Positions 56,615 to 64,000 of a stretch of 64,000 bases of DNA are shown here, piece by piece; position 1 is the first letter of the stretch; each line of letters opens with the position of its first letter. Source of the stretch: Petrosia ficiformis. Taxonomy: Eukaryota; Porifera; Demospongiae; Haplosclerida; Petrosiidae. Made by a program: the position numbers and the translations under genes. The stretch is from positions 6,363,507 to 6,427,506 of the forward strand of contig OX345642.1 in NCBI GenBank assembly GCA_947044365.1, given 5' to 3'. A model generated the notes under the pieces. That model was not told the DNA's origin, ran no database searches, and saw only the letters and a list, made by a program, of their open reading frames with translations.

Positions 56615-59507
56615 ATGGGTACCACACCAATCTGTTCCTGCAAGAAGACTGCAATAGTACCAGCCAAAAGTAACGAAAAATCAAGTCTCAGATCTAAACG
56701 GAGGTCCAGGCAATGGAGACAAACAAGTGTAGTCCATCCAGCTCCACCTAGCCTGTCTGGGGAGCAAAGATCACATTCACCATCTGTGACCAGCAATGGA
56801 CCATCAAGCCTCTTTGGATCTTTCAGAAGTCGTCAAAGTTTACGAGTTTTCTCTAAACGAACTAACACAGAAACAACACTAAACTGTATAGTAGAAGGAA
56901 GGGAGGATATCCAGAGACGTGAAATCAGTGTTGATCAAATAGTTCTACATAAATATACAATAAAAAGTGTAATTGGTAAAGGTTGTTTCTCTACTGTCTT
57001 GCTAGTTGAAGAGAAAGTATCACACCTTAAATATGCTTTAAAAGTAATAAAAAAGAAAAGAAGTATTACTACTAATATTCCATGGGAAAGAGAACTTGAA
57101 GTGCTGAGACGAATACATCACCCCAACATCATTCATTTGCATGAGGTGCACACGACTGGTGCAAAGGTCTACCTGATTCTTGAACTAGCTGTTGGTGGAG
57201 ATCTCCACACTCGATTAAAAGCAATAGGATATTTTCAAGAAAGTACTGCAAAAAGTTTTCTGCAGATGATTGCAAACGCATTAGAATACCTTCATAGACA
57301 TGGTGTAACACACAGAGATTTGAAAATGGAGAATTGTCTTTTTAAAAGTTTAGATGCTGAATCTCCTATTCTGTTATCTGATTTTGGACTAGCACATCTT
57401 CAACTCGATGAAAATAATAGAGAAGGTGAGATGAGTAAATGTAATATAATATTCCGTACACAGTATAGTAATTTGTTTAGATAGTAGCATTATGGACTTT
57501 AACACCTTGTACCAGAAGCAGGGAGACAAAGTTTACTATTACAATGTCATAATAATTATATTACTCTACTGTGAATTATGATGGGTTATATGATTATGTA
57601 TAGGTAGATGAGTAAGTGTATAGTAGAAACTCTACAATAATATTACTCTGTACACATAAATATAATTTTTGTAGCATTGTGAACTTTCTCATCTTGTTTA
57701 TATACTAGCTAGCACACTCTAGCCTTACGGTCCCTACCAGAAGTATGGAGAGCAAAGTTTAAGATTACATTATATATAATTATTATTCTGTACTATGTGA
57801 ATTGCAATATATATTCATCAACTTGTACAGAATTAATATTTGAACACAACACTTCATTCAGCAAAATACTGTCAACAGATTTAAAAGTATATATATTAAA
57901 TCATCACCAAGATAAGAGTTAATGCATTTGTTAAATGAGTAAACACTATATGTTATTATTATAATATTACAATATTATTCGTGATTATGTAGGTATGCAG
58001 ACAACATGTGGGACACCGGAATATATATCACCTGAGATGCTTGATGGAGAGATATACACTGACAAAATTGATATGTGGGCATTTGGTGTTGTTGTTTATG
58101 CAGTACTGAGTGGAGAAATGCCTTTCAGAGATGATAACAGAGCTCGTATGCATAGGAAGATTAAAGATGCTGTATATTCATTCAATAGTGAAGTAAGTAT
58201 ATATATTGTGCAGGTTCGTGCATAAGGTTAGGGGTAATCATTTCTCTTGCACTATTACAGTCTAAGCTGGACTCACAATCCTGCAATGACTAATTAGGTG
58301 CTAGTCTTTTATTATAGCAGGAATCACAAAGTACCTTATCCTTGTTACTGCCTGTGCTGCTTCAAGAATTTGTAACAGAAATTGCAACAGAAATTGCCCA
58401 ACCTTACCATGTACGACTAATGATGCATTGATACGAGATTGTATACTGATATTGCAATACACCATGCTGATTATGAACTTAAATATTGATTCTTTCAATG
58501 AAATCTTTTGTGCATGGGTATTGAGAATGCTTTTAATGGTGCTAACCGTGCTATAACATGAAATGATCATGACATTATCAGTACTACTACAATATCAGGT
58601 TAAATCACTCAAAACTAATTGATACCGATTACCAATCTCATTATCAATGCTTCACAAATGTTTTTACACAATCATCTATATTTCATTGGTCTGCAATACA
58701 ATTAGACCTTAAATAATATCTCTTAAAATGTTTTAAATTTGCTCATTGTAGAAGAATGACCTGTCTGTTTTGACCATCTGTCACTACTATTACATCTGTC
58801 ACTACTATCATTACCAACTTACTAATCCTACAGATCTTTATCTGATGGTCTTTCAAAACAGTAACAGATAGTTTCACAATATATAGTGTTACTAAAACCT
58901 GTTTTAGTTGTAGTAAAGATAAATTACAGTTCTACCACAACGTCTACAACTAACTGAAATAAAAATGGGCCAATAAGAAGTATTTTTAGTTAACTAAATA
59001 AAACTATATTACCTTTAGTTAATTAAACTACAACCATTTGAGCAACTAGGCATACTATAACTAAAAGTGACCATTATTTCAACACTACATCACAATAGGC
59101 TCTGTATATTAATAATTGTTATATTTTAAGATCGTTTATTGAACTGAACTGACAATAATTGATTATAATTATATAATATACACAACTGAATATTCCTCAG
59201 ATACATGTGATCTTCATACTAGAATATTCCTGCAGTAAAACAAGTACAATAATAAGATAGTGATAATTAGTTAACACATACAGTATAAAGAAACACCTGT
59301 ACATTGTACACATCACTCTAAATACAAAATACATTACAATAATAATAAAGTAATGAGCAGTTTATGTATATAATTACTCTGCAGGCATGGAGAAATGTGT
59401 CATCAGATGCTGAAGATTTCATTACTGGACTATTATGTGTAGATCCCAATGAAAGACTAAATGCTGAGAAAGCACTGAATCATCCATGGATGAAAAATGA
59501 CGATTAA
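56615..59507 (+). CDS. PSKH1: PSKH1-like serine/threonine kinase (3 exons, 377 aa)
   Basis: Exons 56615-57425, 57993-58192, 59385-59507; phases 1 and 0; 1134 bases. MGTTPICSC at the N-terminus offers Gly2 for myristoylation and cysteines 7 and 9 for palmitoylation, the membrane anchor typical of PSKH1. A Ser/Arg-rich linker follows to about residue 105. The kinase domain has GKGCFSTV (121-128), Lys143 in ALK, Glu160, HRDLKMEN (233-240; Asp235, Asn240), DFG (256-258), CGTPEYISPEM, DMWAFGVVVYAVLSGEMPF and the C-lobe Arg in DPNERLNAEKAL. DDNRARM after MPF resembles the DDNRTR motif of PSKH1. All catalytic residues are present. The C-terminal tail beyond the kinase domain is shorter than in vertebrate PSKH1. 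A CaMK-group kinase of a different name cannot be excluded. Confidence 0.87.
58888..59095. mobile_element. GTTGTTTTAGT-family MITE in kinase intron 2
   Basis: AGTGTTACTAAAACCTGTTT and GTGACCATTATTTCAACACT are inverted termini; internal AACTAAAAGTGACC motif as in 14416-15003. Confidence 0.55.
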
Positions 59508-59861
59508 GCTGGTTATCTTTTTTTAATATTCAGTTATTCCTCAGATTTCATATTTCAGTTTTTTTTTGTACCTTTTAATGTCTTGTAAATATTATTCACT
59601 ATTTCTAACACTTTTCTATCACTCATGCCCTTGGTGGCATTAATCTAGGTAACGGTAGTATGTTTCGTGTAGTAGCCTATTATGATTTAAGTGTAGTGTG
59701 ATCATCGACATACTATAATATAGAATCTGATCATAATAAAACTATCACTCATAATAATATCATTATTAATTTGTCTGTTCATTTTACAAATTATATATAC
59801 ATTATGTCAATTTGTATTAGAAGTACTAAAAGCTAAAGTATTACGTTTACACTCACTGTAG
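59508..59861. other. Convergent 3' flanks
   Basis: Tail-to-tail spacer with ATCATAATAAAACTATC near 59730 as a possible polyadenylation signal. No gene seen. Confidence 0.45.
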
Positions 59862-60122
59862 CTATAGCCAATTCGTATGGTCACTGCCATAAGTGAAAAC
59901 ATGAACTTCATCAGCTGTAGGTTTTGCTGCTGGCTTGTTGCTGACTCTTTCTACATCAGGAGTATTCAGAATTTCCACTACTCTCTCAAGACTATATAGA
60001 ACGTGAGTACGCGTTGTAGCATCCGGTGACGCGTTTCGGAAAGTTGATTTTTTCCGGTGCCACACCTCCCACGTGGCAAAATGACAGAGGACTCTTGTTC
60101 TGAGGTATAAGAATTGCATCAC
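59862..60122 (-). CDS. Small ORF, possible gene (86 aa) overlapping neuroguidin exon 1
   Basis: Open frame from the ATG at 60122 to a TAG at 59862. The N-terminal half is basic with little acid (LRTRVLCHFATWEVWHRKKS), like a mitochondrial presequence; the C-terminal half (LERVVEILNTPDVER, then FTYGSDHTNWL) has a natural-protein composition and is not repeat-derived. It fits the head-to-head pattern of all neighbouring genes, but the overlap with the first coding exon of neuroguidin (60081-60104) on the opposite strand is awkward. The true start may be elsewhere. I do not recognise the product. Confidence 0.4.
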   Translation of the reverse strand: MMQFLYLRTRVLCHFATWEVWHRKKSTFRNASPDATTRTHVLYSLERVVEILNTPDVERVSNKPAAKPTADEVHVFTYGSDHTNWL

Positions 60123-62935
60123 TTATGTCACATATCATTCCATCATTTTTTCTATAGGTGATTGCTAAAGAAATACCTCAATTAATTAGTGTTCTGAATG
60201 AGATGACATCAAAAGTCAGTAGTACACTATTATAATTGGATATTCCTATAGCAAAAAATCAAAGTTCGGTTATTTCAAAAAAACTATCTTGCATCTGAGA
60301 GCTATATATACTGCCTTGAATGTATGGAAGAGCTACGCAAATAGTGTAAAGCTTAGTCTAACATTACCAACCAATTTGCATACCATGCGAGGAAGAGAAA
60401 GAGCTGGCAGACTATGTGTAACTCTCACAAATATCCACTGAATTTAAAAATTTGTAGATGAGTGTTTGTATATATAATATATATGATTCCGCAGGTAACA
60501 GATGTCATACAACATGTTGATACGCTACAAGAACATATAAAAGATGAAGAATTCTCAACTGAAAAGGTTAGGACTTTTATACAATTGTAATTTTTTATAT
60601 CTATATGTTAGCCAAGAAGATGCTTCCACTACCTCGTAGTATGTACATGTACCGATAACTGATACCAATTCCAATATTACATATACCATCTGGTTTCTGA
60701 TTCTTTAAATGAAAATGAGCATTTTCTCAATAATTATGAGTATCATAAAAGCTATTAATGATTATAATTACAAGAAATGACATTATTAGTACACTTATTA
60801 GAATATCGGTTACAGAAATAACCGATACTAGAAATAATCCAATTACTGATTCAATTATCAGTGCATTGCTAAGATAGGAGGTTAAGTACAGAACAATATT
60901 AGCACGATATGTAATCATTTTTTTTTAGCCTGTGAAAAACAGTATCAGCATCTCTGCAATGCTAAACCATCGCTCTACTATATACACTCTAAAAATGTAT
61001 TTAATGTTCATAGATAATATGATGTGTGAACATCATATTATCACTATCTCATGGCTGAATAATTTACTAGTGGAGGAAACTTATTGGATTCCTCATAGCA
61101 AGCATATACCTTATATATACTATATACACTTTTAAGCATGTAAATATAAATGAATATCAAGATACAAATACTTAGGGTGTTATGTAGCCACTCATATCAG
61201 CAATAAAAGTGGGGTTACACGTATACTAGAATAGGGATTTGAATAGATGCCTATATTGAAGATATAGGCAGAGTATCAGTATAGGTAACTGCATTGCCTA
61301 TACATTGCCTATACAGCTTACACAATATTTTTCAGGCTTTGCAGATTACATTATTGTCAAACTACACAAGTACAATCTGAAGATACATGTATGTGCAACC
61401 AAGGCTGAATATGCCTGTAACCACATGTACATTGGGCTGAATGTAGCATACGAACAATAGAATAATTAACACTGTACCATGTGTGAACAGTTGTAAACTA
61501 GATAAATACAACTATATATTTCACACGGACAATATCGGATTGGATCTGCATATAGGCAATATGAATTATGAAATATAGGCATATAGGCATATAGGCAAAT
61601 TACTGTATAGGTGCAAAACTGATGAATTATTAGAGTACATGTATATATAGTCTAACAGCTTTCTGTGTAAAATTATATATAATTATTAATTTTCACTATT
61701 ACCTACATGTAAATATATGTATTCTCAGTTTCGATGGAATAGAACTACGCTGACACATTTCCTAAGTAGATTCAGAGGTTTGCTATGGGATTTAGAAAGC
61801 TCTAATTGACCAATGAGATTGCAGCATTTTAATGAGCTATAATCTAAGTTTTTATTCACCTAAGGCTATACTATTGTATCACTATGGTAACGTTTAAAGC
61901 AATAGTACTAATTTCATCCATTACTGTACGTAGACATTACAGAATATGATTTGATGTATGTGATTAACAAACTGTTTTCTTTTTTATTTCAGGGTATCAG
62001 TTTATTGGAAGTGAAATACCATCTGCTTCTAAGGTATAGACATGAGCATACATAGAGAATTAGATGTATTAACTAAATGTCTTTCGTGTTCACCATGACC
62101 TCAGCAAAGTGTTCATAACTTTAGCTTGGAATGACTAACAGTCTTTTTATCTTCACCATTTTCATATAATTATCCTTCCCGTACTTTCTTGTGTGTGACA
62201 TGTGCATAACCTCCTCTGGTTTTATACAGTAGTTTACCACTCAAAATGGTGGATGTGACACATTAGCTGTATACTCTACATGTAAATAACATGATCAAAT
62301 AACCTGTATAAATAACTGACTTTCGAAAATCATAGAGTGAGTCTCACATGTGTATTATACATACTGTATTGTTTGGGTATACATTAAAACCCCTATATTG
62401 AGGACACCCCTGTATTAAGGACACTTAAAAATTTATAATATAAATTCACCCCTGAAATGGGGACAGCCCTGTAATAAGTACACTTACATTTGTCCCAAAG
62501 GTGTCCAGAATAGAGGGGTTCCACTGTAGATTCCCAGCTCTGACTAACGGATACAGGTAAAAATAAACTTCAATATTAATGAACAAAGACTCTTTTGCAA
62601 AGACAGTCCCAAAAAAAACTAGATTTATAAAGAAAGTGAAATGGAGACACAGAGATTACATTTACTAAATACAGGAGACAGACTGGTGACTACGTATATC
62701 AATCATATTTATAATACATTTACAAGTTTATTGTTAGTTACAATACTACACAGTTATCTGATAAATTTGGTACAACTAATGCTTCACAAGAATGAAGGTC
62801 AGAGAATATGTGAGAGCTCATGTGTTGATAGACTAGTGGAGATAAGGACAGTGTTAGAGAAAATTAGACCACTTGATCAAAAATTGCGTTACCAAGTTGA
62901 CAAATTGCTCAAGACTGCAGCTACAGGATTTGCAG
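60081..62935 (+). CDS. NGDN: Neuroguidin, Sas10/Utp3/C1D family (5' part, five exons)
   Basis: Nucleolar/translation-control protein linked to 18S rRNA processing. Exons 60081-60104, 60158-60214, 60495-60566, 61993-62033, 62754-62935; phases 0, 0, 0, 2, then open at phase 1. Signature: LQEHIKDEEFSTEKGISLLE, VKYHLLLSYLINLVQLML, then CVDRLVEIRTVLEKIRPLDQ and KLRYQVDKLLKTA, the hallmark of the Sas10/C1D domain. Exon 1 starts MTEDSCSE. The last exon ends at a GCAG/gttag donor, and no further exon is recognisable up to 64000, so the C-terminal half (usually Arg/Lys-rich) lies beyond the window. Exon 1 overlaps the minus-strand ORF ending at 60122. Confidence 0.9.
61235..61610. repeat. ATATAGGC-rich repeats in neuroguidin intron 3
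   Basis: Repeated GCCTATAC / ATATAGGCAT motifs in direct and inverse orientation. No gene. Confidence 0.5.
62083..62180. mobile_element. Fragment of the TTCACATTCACCTTGACCTCA MITE
   Basis: GTTCACCATGACCTCAGCAA and GTTCATAACTTTAGCTTGGA match one half of the family. Neuroguidin intron 4. Confidence 0.5.
62382..62530. mobile_element. Short MITE with ACCCCTATATTGAGGACACC termini
   Basis: Left end AAAACCCCTATATTGAGGAC; right end AATAGAGGGGTTCCACTGTA, inverted. Internal GGACACTTA repeats. This terminus type is common in animal MITEs. Neuroguidin intron 4. Confidence 0.65.
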
Positions 62936-63270
62936 GTTAGAACTTTATGTGACAATGGATATGAAGGGGAGACCATTGGATGTGACAATGGATATGAAGG
63001 GGAGACCATTGGATGTGACAATGGATATGAAAGGGAGACCATTGGATGGAACAATGGATCACAAGGAGGGACCATTGGATGATAACAACTATACCATTGA
63101 TATTTGTCATTTCATGCAGAAAGCTGACTAAATGTCGTATCCAGGAAGTTAACTATTACCCACCCTAGATAACAAAATTTTTTTTTCCTGTACCAATGCT
63201 GAATAGCAAAGGCAACTGTTTAACCATAATTAACTTTGTTAATTATTATTCAAAGTTCTCCTCTTCATAT
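62936..63270. repeat. 33-bp minisatellite after neuroguidin exon 5, then unassigned sequence
   Basis: 62952-63080 has four units of GACAATGGATATGAAGGGGA / GACCATTGGATGT directly inside the intron behind the donor at 62936. The period is 33, so frames stay open in both strands; not coding. The remainder to 63270 shows AAATGTCGTATCCAGGAAGT, a fragment of the hairpin-MITE family. Confidence 0.8.
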
Positions 63271-63279
63271 CCATAGTTA

Positions 63280-63395
63280 TTTGAAGTTATGCAGCAGGAA
63301 CATTAATATAATGGGAAGTGTTCAGTATTGCATGACTAGGAATACTGAACCCAGCTCCACCCTCACAAATGGGCCTATATACCATACCTGTGCAT
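63280..63395. mobile_element. Dispersed repeat, second copy of the 36085 family
   Basis: GTTATGCAGCAGGAACATTA and AATGGGCCTATATACCATAC match 36150-36265. Confidence 0.55.
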
Positions 63396-63461
63396 GCATA
63401 AATTAATAGAGAACTATAATGGTATTTCAGCAACAGCATTCATTACATGTTTGGTTAACTA

Positions 63462-63942
63462 TTAACCCTTAGAATGTTGATATAATGTAATTGGGATATT
63501 TGACCCCTATACAGTTAGGAGTGCATTCCTAGTGTAACAAAGCACTCCAAATATTCGTAATTGGTTTCAGTCATAAGCCCAAGAAAATGGCTAAAAATAT
63601 TTTAAAGTGGGGTACATTGCATTTGATTTAGTCCAACAAATTGCTTGGATACGTTCGCATCCTGGTAAGCAAGTTGCTAGAAGTAGTACTCCATGTCAGA
63701 AAAGGAGCCAAGTTTGGGGTGAACGATGGCTGAGATATCTGCAGCAGAGCCTCCGGTTTTTGAAATGAGCCTTTCTGTATCCCAAACTTGGCTCCTTTTC
63801 TGACATAAAGTACTACTTATAGCAACTTGCTTACTAGGACCCAAAAGTTTCCAAGCAACTCGTGGGACTAAATCAAATGCAGTGTACTCCCATTTAAAAT
63901 GGGAAGCATTGCCAAGAACATTCTCAGCACTCTAAGGGTTAA
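63462..63942. mobile_element. Foldback MITE with TTAACCCTTAGA termini
   Basis: Ends TTAACCCTTAGAATGTTGA and its imperfect complement ending TCTAAGGGTTAA. Inside is a long inverted repeat, about 63600-63730 against 63770-63900 (CAGAAAAGGAGCCAAGTTTG and AAACTTGGCTCCTTTTCTGA). About 480 bp, non-coding, possibly with a TTAA target. Confidence 0.8.
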
Positions 63943-64000
63943 ATGAATTTCTCATATCAATCATAACGTGAAGAAAATGCAGAAAGAATCTTGTATGCGA

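Noticed and set aside
63552..63620. Possible sixth exon of neuroguidin (ggtttcag acceptor, KPKKMAK-like reading)
   Set aside because: The reading needs the wrong phase, and the sequence lies inside the foldback element 63462-63942.

Overview
The window looks like nuclear DNA of an animal, most probably a demosponge of the Amphimedon type. It is AT-rich and saturated with palindromic TACATG/GTACATGTAC repeats. Its genes have many short GT-AG introns, and neighbouring genes lie only a few hundred bases apart. Nearly every real gene here is multi-exon; I rebuilt each by joining exons whose reading phases agree and whose summed length divides by three. The species is inferred from sequence style, not proven.

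The left part (1-13,600) is an accessory, repeat-rich region. It carries three minus-strand copies of a four- or five-exon gene for an unrecognised small protein of about 155-170 residues: copy A runs off the left edge, and copies B and C are intact. It also holds two dead copies of single exons of that gene, one inside a foldback transposon and one in a large inverted duplication with a broken splice donor. Two blocks of exons from an ARM-repeat gene (possibly rotatin) lie in swapped order. There is also a decayed retroelement fragment, a perfect hairpin element present twice, and several minisatellites, one with a higher-order period.

The rest (13,980-64,000) is a compact run of conserved genes, mostly in head-to-head pairs: alanine aminotransferase (-) with an intronless membrane protein (+); the rRNA-processing helicase DDX27 (-) with a 1020-residue coiled-coil protein (+); an ankyrin/SOCS-box protein (-); an acidic/basic charged protein (-) with TPPP/p25-alpha (+); a small Gly/Ala-rich membrane protein (-) with a PSKH1-like kinase (+); and a small minus-strand ORF with neuroguidin (+, runs towards the right edge). 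Tails of convergent neighbours are only 0.35-0.6 kb apart.

The genes do not form one pathway. DDX27 and neuroguidin both belong to ribosome biogenesis, the SOCS-box protein to ubiquitin ligation, TPPP to microtubules, PSKH1 to membrane-bound signalling, and GPT to amino-acid metabolism. The introns are hosts to mobile and tandem DNA: a nested hAT-like MITE with a perfect 8-bp target duplication, several foldback MITEs, 60-69 bp minisatellites, a minisatellite that switches direction several times, and a roughly 14-fold tandem duplication of an exon end with its splice donor in the aminotransferase gene.
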